This document shows, one piece after another, positions 7,036-13,739 of a stretch of 18,092 bases of DNA. How positions within the stretch are numbered: the stretch's first letter is position 1; every line of letters begins with the position of its first letter. This stretch comes from JAABYT01 sp041581935. Lineage in GTDB: Bacteria; Pseudomonadota; Gammaproteobacteria; HK1. Position numbers and translations under genes: made by a program. The DNA lies in the NCBI GenBank assembly GCA_041581935.1, contig JBFICP010000038.1, forward strand, positions 1 to 18,092, given 5' to 3'. The notes below the pieces were generated by a model. The model ran no database searches and had not been told where the DNA came from. It saw only the letters and a program-made list of their open reading frames with translations.

Positions 7036-9921
7036 CTAAATCGCCGCCTCGTCTCCCGTTTCCCTGGAATCCTCGGGACGATCCCCGGGCTTCCTGCCAC
7101 GGGCCAAAACTTTTGCGAGGAATCGCCCCGTATGCGACCGCGGATGCGCGGCGATTTCCTCGGGAGTTCCTGCCGCGACTACCGTTCCACCACCATCACC
7201 GCCTTCGAGACCGAGATCGACGATCCAGTCCGCGGTTTTTATAACGTCGAGATTGTGTTCGACGACGACAACTGCATTGCCGTGATCGCGCAGTCGATGC
7301 AGCACGCGCAGAAGCTGCTCGATATCGTGAAAATGCAGACCGGTCGTGGGCTCGTCGAGAATGTAAAGGGTCTTCCCGGTGTCGCGCTTGGAAAGCTCAC
7401 GAGCGAGCTTGACCCGCTGCGCCTCGCCGCCTGACAGAGTCGTGGCACGCTGTCCCAGACGGATATAGGACAGCCCCACATCGATGAGCGTACGCAGCTT
7501 TCGTGACAACGCAGGGACCGCGCGGAAGAACTCATGCGCTTCTTCCACGGTCATCTCCAGAACCTCGTGAATATTTTTGCCTTTGTAGCGAATATCGAGA
7601 GTTTCACGATTGTATCGCTCACCCTTGCACAAATCGCAGGGTACGTAGATGTCCGGAAGAAAATGCATTTCGACCTTTATAACGCCGTCGCCGCTGCATG
7701 CTTCGCAGCGCCCACCGCGGACATTGAAACTGAATCGCCCGGGACCGTACCCTCGCGAGCGCGACTCCTGGGTGCCGGCAAAAAGCTCTCGAATCGGAGT
7801 GAACAGTCCAGTATAGGTGGCCGGGTTCGAACGTGGCGTTCGTCCGATGGGGCTCTGGTCGATGTCGACTACTTTGTCGAGATGTTGCAGACCCTCGACA
7901 CCATCGTACGGCGCCGGATCGGTATTCGCGTCGTTCAACTCGCGTGCGGCAATTCGGTAGAGGGTGTCGTTCACGAGAGTCGATTTTCCGGAACCGGAAA
8001 CACCGGTCACACACGTCATGAGTCCAAGCGGAATCTCGAAATCCAGGTGCTTTAGATTGTTGCCGTGAGCACCACGAAGCCGTATGACACGGTTTTCATC
8101 GAATGGCGTGCGCAAAGACGGGATACTTATCTGGCGCCGGCCGCTGATGTATTGACCCGTGAGAGACGCCGAGTCGGAGGCAACCCGTGCCGGCGTGCCC
8201 TGGGCCACAACGCGCCCGCCGTGCGCGCCGGCGCCCGGTCCCATGTCGACGACATGATCCGCCGCGTGAATCGCTTCTTCATCATGCTCGACGACGATGA
8301 CCGTGTTTCCCATGTCTCGCAAGCTCTTCAGTGTATCGAGCAGCCGGCGGTTGTCCCGCTGATGCAATCCGATTGAAGGCTCATCGAGCACGTACATTAC
8401 ACCGACGAGTCCGGCACCGATCTGGCTCGCAAGTCGAATGCGCTGGGCTTCTCCCCCTGAAAGCGTTTCGGCGGGCCGGTCCAACGCCAGATAGTCGAGA
8501 CCGACATCGATCAGAAACTGAAGCCGCTGGTTGATCTCTTTCAGAATCCTCGCGGCGATCTGACCGCGATAACCAGGCAATTGCAGACACGCGAGAAACT
8601 CTCTCGCCTGACCCACCGGCTTGGCGGTGATCGCTGGAAGAGAATGATCGTTTAGAAAGACGTTTCGCGCATATTTGTTCAATCGTGTGCCGCCGCAGGT
8701 GTCACAAGGCTTACTTGCCAGATATTTTGCGAGCTCTTCGCGCACCACGCTCGACTCGGTTTCCCGGTAGCGCCGCTCCATGTTAGGTATGACGCCTTCA
8801 AAAGGGTGCTCGCGCTCGTACGCGTTGCGCCCGTCACGAATATACGTGAAGCGAATGCGCTCACCGCCGCTGCCGTGAAGGATGACCTGCTGCACACGCT
8901 CCGGCAGATCTCTGAACGGTGTATCGAGGTCGAACGAATAATGATCGGCGAGAGCCTTGATGAGCTGAAAGTAGTAGGCATTGCGCCGATCCCATCCACG
9001 TATGGCACCGCCCGGAAGGCTGAGCTCTGCGTGATGCACGACGCGCGCGGGATCGAAAAATGACCTCACACCGAGGCCGTCACAGGATTCACAGGCGCCG
9101 GCCGGATTGTTGAACGAGAAAACGCGTGGCTCGAGCTCGGGAAGGCTGTAGCCGCACCGTGAGCAGGCAAAGCGCGCCGAGAATAGCAGCTCTTCGCCAA
9201 GCGGCTCTTCCATCCAGGCGATACGCGCGCGGCCGTCGCCGAGCGCAAGCGCGGTTTCGAACGATTCGGCTAGACGAAGTCCCTGGTCCTCGCGCACCTT
9301 GAAGCGGTCCACGACCGCTTCGATGGTGTGCTTCTTGCGTCGGTCGAGGTCGGCCACCTCATCGAGCTCCTGAACCGTGCCGTCGACACGGACCCGCACG
9401 TAGCCCTGGGCGCGAATACGCTCCAATACCTGGACGTGCTCACCCTTGCGATCCTCTACGACCGGTGCGAGCAGCATGAGCCGCGCGCCCTGGGGCAGTG
9501 CCAGCACATGATCCACCATCTGACTGACGGTCTGCGCTTCGAGAGTGATTCCGTGATTGGGGCAGCGCGGCTCGCCGGCGCGCGCGAACAACAGGCGCAG
9601 ATAATCGTAAATCTCCGTAATCGTACCGACGGTCGAGCGTGGATTATGAGAGGTGGACTTCTGCTCGATGGAAATGGCCGGCGACAACCCTTCGATGTGA
9701 TCCACATCGGGCTTTTCCATTATCGACAGGAATTGTCTTGCGTACGCCGACAGGGACTCGACGTAGCGCCGCTGGCCCTCCGCGTAGACCGTGTCGAAGG
9801 CCAACGATGATTTTCCCGACCCGGACAGACCGGTAATGACGATGAGCTTGTCGCGCGGCAGATCCAGATCGATGCTCTGAAGATTGTGAGTGCGCGCGCC
9901 GCGGATACGGATGTATTCCAT
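7036..9921 (-). CDS. uvrA: Excinuclease ABC subunit A (UvrA)
   Basis: 961 residues, close to the usual 940-960. UvrA is the DNA-damage sensor of nucleotide excision repair; its dimer loads UvrB at lesions. Seen in order: Walker A (residues 31-39, GLSGSGKSS), first zinc site (Cys253, 256, 277, 280), the CDTCGGTRL element (406-414), first ABC signature LSGGEAQR (488-494 region) and Walker B VLDEPSIGLH, second Walker A (640-648, GVSGSGKST), second zinc site (Cys739, 742, 762, 765), second LSGGEAQR (829-836) and LDEPTTGLH. All key residues are present. The start at 9921 (MEYIRIRGARTHNLQ) is chosen because homology begins there; the frame extends 17 codons further without support. No full LexA box was found upstream. 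Divergent from a YajR-like exporter. Confidence 0.98.
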   Translation of the reverse strand: MEYIRIRGARTHNLQSIDLDLPRDKLIVITGLSGSGKSSLAFDTVYAEGQRRYVESLSAYARQFLSIMEKPDVDHIEGLSPAISIEQKSTSHNPRSTVGTITEIYDYLRLLFARAGEPRCPNHGITLEAQTVSQMVDHVLALPQGARLMLLAPVVEDRKGEHVQVLERIRAQGYVRVRVDGTVQELDEVADLDRRKKHTIEAVVDRFKVREDQGLRLAESFETALALGDGRARIAWMEEPLGEELLFSARFACSRCGYSLPELEPRVFSFNNPAGACESCDGLGVRSFFDPARVVHHAELSLPGGAIRGWDRRNAYYFQLIKALADHYSFDLDTPFRDLPERVQQVILHGSGGERIRFTYIRDGRNAYEREHPFEGVIPNMERRYRETESSVVREELAKYLASKPCDTCGGTRLNKYARNVFLNDHSLPAITAKPVGQAREFLACLQLPGYRGQIAARILKEINQRLQFLIDVGLDYLALDRPAETLSGGEAQRIRLASQIGAGLVGVMYVLDEPSIGLHQRDNRRLLDTLKSLRDMGNTVIVVEHDEEAIHAADHVVDMGPGAGAHGGRVVAQGTPARVASDSASLTGQYISGRRQISIPSLRTPFDENRVIRLRGAHGNNLKHLDFEIPLGLMTCVTGVSGSGKSTLVNDTLYRIAARELNDANTDPAPYDGVEGLQHLDKVVDIDQSPIGRTPRSNPATYTGLFTPIRELFAGTQESRSRGYGPGRFSFNVRGGRCEACSGDGVIKVEMHFLPDIYVPCDLCKGERYNRETLDIRYKGKNIHEVLEMTVEEAHEFFRAVPALSRKLRTLIDVGLSYIRLGQRATTLSGGEAQRVKLARELSKRDTGKTLYILDEPTTGLHFHDIEQLLRVLHRLRDHGNAVVVVEHNLDVIKTADWIVDLGLEGGDGGGTVVAAGTPEEIAAHPRSHTGRFLAKVLARGRKPGDRPEDSRETGDEAAI

Positions 9922-10036
9922 GATTATCCGGGACCTGTCCTGAAGCCGTAGGAGAGCCCGCCCATTACCCACTCATTAACGATTGAGCCGTCAGTCGGAT
10001 GCGAATGAAATGCCCCCGCCGAACGCGAATAACCGT

Positions 10037-10065
10037 TTGGAGGCGAATTACAAACTGTTTATATT
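10037..10065 (+). promoter_or_regulatory. Candidate sigma-70 promoter for the YajR-like exporter
   Basis: TTGGAG (10037-10042) and TATATT (10060-10065) are separated by 17 bp, about 43 bp before the GTG start. The -10 is good and the -35 poor. It is the most A+T-rich point in the uvrA/exporter divergent gap. A CTGT at 10055 resembles half of a LexA box, but the partner half is missing. Confidence 0.35.
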
Positions 10066-10107
10066 ACGCGGCTTGCCCATAGGGACGCAAAACAACCTGG
10101 CCCCGAT

Positions 10108-11499
10108 GTGAACACGGTACCTTCCGCGCCCGGCGCCGCCATGACCTCCACCGAGCGGCGCGCCAGCATCGCGCTCGCGGGCATATTCACACTGCGCATG
10201 CTCGGCTTGTTCATGATTTTCCCGATATTCAGCCTGGATGCACACCTGTACTCGGGTAACACGGCCACGCTCACAGGGCTCGCCATCGGCGTTTACGGGC
10301 TCACCCAGGCGCTGTTTCAGATCCCCTTCGGCCGCCTCTCCGACCGCATCGGCCGCAAAAAGGTCATCGTCGGTGGATTGCTCATATTCGCCGTCGGTAG
10401 CGCCGTGGCCGCGAGCGCCGAAAGCATCTGGGAAGTAATCGCCGGACGGGCGCTGCAGGGACTCGGTGCCATTGCCGCGGCCGTGCTGGCGCTGACCGCG
10501 GATTTGACGCGCGAGGAGCAGCGCACCAAGGCCATGGCCATCATCGGCGTCAGCATCGGTATGGCGTTCGCACTCGCGATGGTCGCAGGCCCCGCCATCA
10601 AGCCGCTGCTGGGTCTGGCGGGACTGTTCTGGATGACCGGTGCGATGGCTTTGCTGGGTGTAGCGGTACTGCTTTACTTCGTTCCGACGCCGGCCCGGGT
10701 TCGATTTCATCGCGATGCCGAGGCGGTCCCTGCGCAGTTCAAGAATATTCTGCGAAACGGCCAGCTGCTGCGACTCGACCTCGGCATTCTCATTTTGCAT
10801 CTCATCATGACCGCGACCTTCGTGGTGCTGCCCTTGGTGCTGCGCGATTACGCAGGTTTCGCCAGCGACGATCACTGGATGATCTATCTGTTGGTTCTCG
10901 CTATCGCGCTCGCATTGATGCTGCCGTTCGTCATCTACGCCGATCGTTACAATCGCATCAAGCAGGTGTTCATGGTTTCCATCGCCATCCTGACGCTGTC
11001 ACAGGCCGGCATGTACGGGTTTCACGAAATCTGGTGGCTGGTGGTCATGTGCATGATTCTGTACTTCACCGGATTCACCGTGCTCGAGGCGAGCCTGCCA
11101 GCCCTCGTGTCCCGTCTGGCGCCCTCGGAGCTCAAGGGCACGGCGCTCGGTGTCTATTCGACAGCCCAGTACCTGGGCGCTTTCCTGGGAGGGGCCCTCG
11201 GTGGCTGGCTGTATGGAAACTTCGGCATCACGTCGGTTTTTGCCGTCTGCGGTAGTCTCTGTGTGTGTTGGCTTTTGTTCTCTTCGGGTATGCGCAATCC
11301 GCTGCCGCTGAGTACGCATTTGCTCAATCTGGGTGAGGTGAACGAGCAGAAAGCCGAGGAACTCGCCGCGCAGCTGCTTGCCGTCACCGGCGTCGCGGAA
11401 GCCGTTGTTATCGCAGAGGACGGCGTCGCCTACCTCAAGGTGGATCGCAAGCGCCTCGACCGGGAGGCCCTGCGTGCATTTTCAGTAACCCGGGCGTAA
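10108..11499 (+). CDS. MFS transporter, YajR-like with C-terminal YAM domain
   Basis: 463 residues. Twelve hydrophobic segments run from about residue 20 to 395, with the MFS motif A between TM2 and TM3 (GRLSDRIGRKKV) and a cytoplasmic loop in the middle. A soluble C-terminal domain (about 400-463, LNLGEVNEQKAEELAAQLLA, TGVAEAVVIAEDGVAYLKVD) has the layout of the YAM ferredoxin-like domain known from Escherichia coli YajR (454 aa). It is an inner-membrane, proton-coupled exporter by family; the substrate is unknown. The listed start is GTG at 10108; an in-frame ATG at 10141 (MTSTERRASIALAGIF) is an equal alternative, as neither has a clear ribosome site. Position between uvrA and ssb is a recurrent gammaproteobacterial arrangement. 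Confidence 0.9.
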   Translation: MNTVPSAPGAAMTSTERRASIALAGIFTLRMLGLFMIFPIFSLDAHLYSGNTATLTGLAIGVYGLTQALFQIPFGRLSDRIGRKKVIVGGLLIFAVGSAVAASAESIWEVIAGRALQGLGAIAAAVLALTADLTREEQRTKAMAIIGVSIGMAFALAMVAGPAIKPLLGLAGLFWMTGAMALLGVAVLLYFVPTPARVRFHRDAEAVPAQFKNILRNGQLLRLDLGILILHLIMTATFVVLPLVLRDYAGFASDDHWMIYLLVLAIALALMLPFVIYADRYNRIKQVFMVSIAILTLSQAGMYGFHEIWWLVVMCMILYFTGFTVLEASLPALVSRLAPSELKGTALGVYSTAQYLGAFLGGALGGWLYGNFGITSVFAVCGSLCVCWLLFSSGMRNPLPLSTHLLNLGEVNEQKAEELAAQLLAVTGVAEAVVIAEDGVAYLKVDRKRLDREALRAFSVTRA

Positions 11500-11525
11500 C
11501 ATAATCGGCGGAAATCGCGGCTCTG

Positions 11526-11547
11526 CGCGCGCGATAATGAGCGCGCG
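11526..11547. other. Inverted repeat between exporter and ssb
   Basis: A 7-bp alternating GC arm (cgcgcgc, 11526-11532) is repeated inverted (gcgcgcg, 11541-11547) around gataatga. It lies 26 bp after the exporter stop. No T-tract follows directly, so it is a weak terminator candidate; the A+T centre could also serve as a -10 for ssb. An A8T4 tract is further downstream at 11613-11624, in the ssb leader. Confidence 0.3.
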
Positions 11548-11646
11548 GATGGCACACGAACCAACAGCCCGAGGCAAGCGGAATGCCTTCAATCCGCCGC
11601 GCGCGCTGCGGCAAAAAAAATTTTGAGACCAGGAGATCGAAGCACC

Positions 11647-12123
11647 ATGGCTAGGGGCGTCAACAAAGTCATACTCGTGGGTAATCTGGGAGCGGATCCC
11701 GAGACGCGTTATACCGCTGGCGGCAGTGCCGTCACGAACGTGCGTCTGGCGACCACCGATTCCTGGCGTGACAAGCAGAGCGGCGAGCAGCAGGAGCGCA
11801 CCGAATGGCATCGCGTCGTCTTCTGGGGACGACTCGCGGAAATCGCCGCCGAGTATCTGCGCAAAGGATCACAGATTTACGTCGAAGGCCGCATTCAGAC
11901 CCGCAAGTGGCAGGGCCAGGACGGTCAGGACCGCTGGACCACGGAGATCGTCGGCAACGAGATGCAGATGCTCGGCAGCCGTGGCGGCGCGCCGTCTGCA
12001 CCACCACCCGACCTCGACAGTGAGGCCTCGGGCGGCGCGGGCTCAGGCGGCGCGGGCTCAGGCGGCTCGCGTTCGAAGAAAGCCGAGACCGTAGAAGATT
12101 TCGACGACGACATTCCATTCTGA
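11647..12123 (+). CDS. ssb: Single-stranded DNA-binding protein
   Basis: 158 residues. The OB fold spans about residues 1-112 (MARGVNKVILVGNLGADPET, with Trp40, Trp54 and Trp60 of the ssDNA-stacking type, and GRIQTRKWQ). A disordered linker rich in Gly, Ala and Ser follows, and the acidic tail DFDDDIPF ends the protein; this tail recruits repair and replication partners. The linker contains a perfect 15-bp direct repeat (12031-12045 and 12046-12060) encoding GGAGS twice. The ATG at 11647 is chosen because homology begins there, with aggag 11 bases upstream; a frame extension to 11623 has no support. It coats single-stranded DNA as a tetramer during replication, recombination and repair. It sits 147 bp after the exporter gene, likely with its own promoter. 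Confidence 0.97.
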   Translation: MARGVNKVILVGNLGADPETRYTAGGSAVTNVRLATTDSWRDKQSGEQQERTEWHRVVFWGRLAEIAAEYLRKGSQIYVEGRIQTRKWQGQDGQDRWTTEIVGNEMQMLGSRGGAPSAPPPDLDSEASGGAGSGGAGSGGSRSKKAETVEDFDDDIPF

Positions 12124-12144
12124 GGACCGCACTCCCCGGGACGT

Positions 12145-12200
12145 CCGTGCGCGGCCGGTAGCGGCTGCGCCAGCATAAACGCGTCCGCGCACGGCAGCCG
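12145..12200 (+). terminator. Inverted repeats downstream of ssb (weak terminator candidate)
   Basis: A perfect 10-bp arm ccgtgcgcgg (12145-12154) recurs inverted as ccgcgcacgg (12185-12194) across a 30-base loop. A second pair, cggctgc (12162-12168) and gcagccg (12194-12200), overlaps it at one base, so the two could compete or form a pseudoknot. Only atttc follows, so termination is uncertain. Confidence 0.35.
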
Positions 12201-12342
12201 ATTTCAGACCCTTTTCGTTCGTCGAATCCGGTGGCGGGCGCACGCGACGAATCACGCCGAACCGGGATCGCCTATGCTTTGCTGACTCGCGGCCGATACT
12301 CGTGCTCGACGCCGAGTCCGACCGTCACGAACGGCGAGACCC

Positions 12343-13584
12343 ATGAACGCTTTCCGGCAAACCGAGCAGGTGACGTTGAGCACGGTGGTGCCCTGCTTCA
12401 ACGAGCAGGCGACACTCAGAGCGTGTATCGAGCGCCTGTTGGCGATCCGCGATGCGCGTCTGGCGCTCGAGATCATCATCGTCGACGACGGGTCCAGCGA
12501 CGACAGCGTGGCTGTCGCCGAGGCGCTGGCGCGCGAGCATGCCGAGGTACGCCTGATCCGTCACGGCAAAAATCGGGGAAAGGGTGCGGCGCTGCGCACC
12601 GGGTTTGCCGAAGCGACCGGTGACTTCGTCGCCGTCCAGGATGCCGACCTCGAGTACGAGCCGCAGGATCTGAAGCGCCTGCTGGAGCCGCTGCGCGACG
12701 ACGTCGCCGATGTCGTGTTCGGATCCCGATTCCTGTCCTACGGCGCCCATCGCGTGCTGTATTTCTGGCACAGCCTCGGAAATGCCTTTCTCACCCTGGT
12801 CTCGAACATATTCACGGACCTGAACCTCACCGATATGGAGACCTGCTACAAGGTGTTCCGACGTGAGGTCATCCAGTCGATCGATATCGAGGAGGATCGG
12901 TTTGGCGTCGAGCCGGAGATGGTCGCGAAGGTCGCCCACATGCGGTTGCGTATCTACGAGATGGGGATCTCCTATCGCGGCCGTACCTACGCAGAGGGCA
13001 AAAAAATCGGCGCCAGAGACGGGCTACGGGCGCTTTATGCGATCTTCAGATACAACGCGCACCGGGCGCCGCTGCCGGTGCAGTTTTTACTCTACCTCGG
13101 CATCGGCGGCATTGCCGCGACGGCCAATCTGGGCATTTTTCTTGCCCTGTATCACGCCGGGCAACCGGTGCATACGGCGGCTCCGGTTGCGTTCATCGCC
13201 GCCGCGATCCTCAACTACTTTCTCTGCATCCTGCTGCTGTTTCGCCACAACGCCCAGTGGACGACACCGAAGGAGGTGCTGATCTACGTCGCTCTGGTGC
13301 TGGCCGTCGCGATCCTCGACCTCGCCATCACCACCGGCCTGCTGGCCGCCGGGGCGAGCGCGGCCGCATCGAAAATCGTGGCCATCCTGTGCGGGCTCGC
13401 GCTGAACTTCGCCGGCCGCAAGTACTTCGTGTTCTACGAGCCGTCGAGCGGTCCGTGGGCACCGCAATCGCGCGAGTCGCTGGCGGCGACGAGACCGCAC
13501 ACCGCCCCGGGGGACGCGCCGTCATCGCCACAATCCCTCGACGGGGGACAAAAAAAAGCCGAGGCGGGGGACGCCTCGGCATAG
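12343..13584 (+). CDS. Bifunctional GT2 glycosyltransferase-GtrA membrane protein
   Basis: 413 residues joining two domains. Residues 11-235 form a DPM1-like family 2 glycosyltransferase (TVVPCFNE, IIIVDDGSSDDS at 45-55, and the metal-binding QDADLEYEP at 99-107), which transfers a sugar from a nucleotide donor to a polyprenyl phosphate at the inner membrane. Residues 245-365 form a GtrA-like domain with four membrane helices, thought to move the lipid-linked sugar across the membrane. These are often separate genes, so the fusion couples synthesis and transport. A ~45-residue Pro/Ser/Ala-rich tail follows, and its last codons overlap a strong terminator hairpin acting on the opposite strand. 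The ATG at 12343 has ggcgag upstream. No neighbouring genes reveal the acceptor polymer; cell envelope modification is inferred. Confidence 0.9.
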   Translation: MNAFRQTEQVTLSTVVPCFNEQATLRACIERLLAIRDARLALEIIIVDDGSSDDSVAVAEALAREHAEVRLIRHGKNRGKGAALRTGFAEATGDFVAVQDADLEYEPQDLKRLLEPLRDDVADVVFGSRFLSYGAHRVLYFWHSLGNAFLTLVSNIFTDLNLTDMETCYKVFRREVIQSIDIEEDRFGVEPEMVAKVAHMRLRIYEMGISYRGRTYAEGKKIGARDGLRALYAIFRYNAHRAPLPVQFLLYLGIGGIAATANLGIFLALYHAGQPVHTAAPVAFIAAAILNYFLCILLLFRHNAQWTTPKEVLIYVALVLAVAILDLAITTGLLAAGASAAASKIVAILCGLALNFAGRKYFVFYEPSSGPWAPQSRESLAATRPHTAPGDAPSSPQSLDGGQKKAEAGDASA

Positions 13585-13640
13585 AATTACCACCAAAGGA
13601 GGGTTTGGAGGAGAAACACCGTTCAAAACAACGATGTTGC
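13549..13640 (-). ncRNA. Candidate ~90-nt small RNA with anti-Shine-Dalgarno motifs
   Basis: The minus strand carries a complete small transcription unit between two converging genes. A near-consensus promoter (13646-13674) predicts a start near 13640-13638. The RNA would hold a short 5' stem, an unpaired UCUCCUCC (13614-13607), a 5-bp hairpin CCAAA/UUUGG with the loop CCCUCC (13608-13593), and a 9-bp terminator stem followed by eight U (13580-13550). Pyrimidine-rich CCUCC loops are a hallmark of known sRNAs that pair with ribosome-binding sites, such as the CCUCC-motif RNAs of alphaproteobacteria. No peptide-coding frame with a ribosome site is seen in it. Transcription is inferred; the hairpin could otherwise just end the hydroxylase operon. 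Confidence 0.6.
13550..13580 (-). terminator. Strong minus-strand intrinsic terminator
   Basis: Perfect 9-bp GC-rich stem (arms 13558-13566 and 13572-13580, loop of five) followed on the minus strand by eight T (13557-13550). It ends either the proposed sRNA or read-through from the hydroxylase operon, whose last stop is 160 bp upstream. On the plus strand there is no T-tract, and the sequence codes for the last residues of the GT2-GtrA protein. Confidence 0.85.
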
Positions 13641-13647
13641 AATGCAA
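13637..13647. promoter_or_regulatory. TTGCA-A-TGCAA palindrome at the sRNA promoter
   Basis: A perfect 5-1-5 inverted repeat overlaps the edge of the -10 box and the predicted transcription start. A repressor binding there would block initiation, but no binding protein can be named. Confidence 0.4.
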
Positions 13648-13674
13648 TATAAAGGCCATGGTGCGGTGCGTCAA
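13646..13674 (-). promoter_or_regulatory. Near-consensus sigma-70 promoter for the candidate sRNA
   Basis: On the minus strand TTGACG (13674-13669) and TATATT (13651-13646) are separated by exactly 17 bp. The -35 matches 5 of 6 consensus bases and the -10 matches 5 of 6. It is among the best promoter matches noticed in the window. No open reading frame lies downstream on its strand before the terminator. Confidence 0.65.
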
Positions 13675-13739
13675 CCGCTGCCCGCCCAGAATTTACTTTT
13701 GGCGCGATAAGCTGCCCTTCGGCGTCGCGCTCCGGCCCG

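Noticed and set aside
7012..9972. Several plus-strand frames of 100-170 codons opposite uvrA
   Set aside because: They are antisense to a fully conserved UvrA reading frame and carry no family motifs.
10055..10070. Possible LexA (SOS) box between uvrA and the exporter
   Set aside because: Only the left CTGT with an A+T-rich spacer is present; the right half reads CGCG instead of ACAG.
12031..12069. Short direct repeats that might suggest a CRISPR-like or mobile feature
   Set aside because: They are two 15-bp units plus a partial third in frame inside ssb and encode the flexible Gly/Ser linker. No CRISPR array, transposase or insertion-sequence ends were seen in the window.
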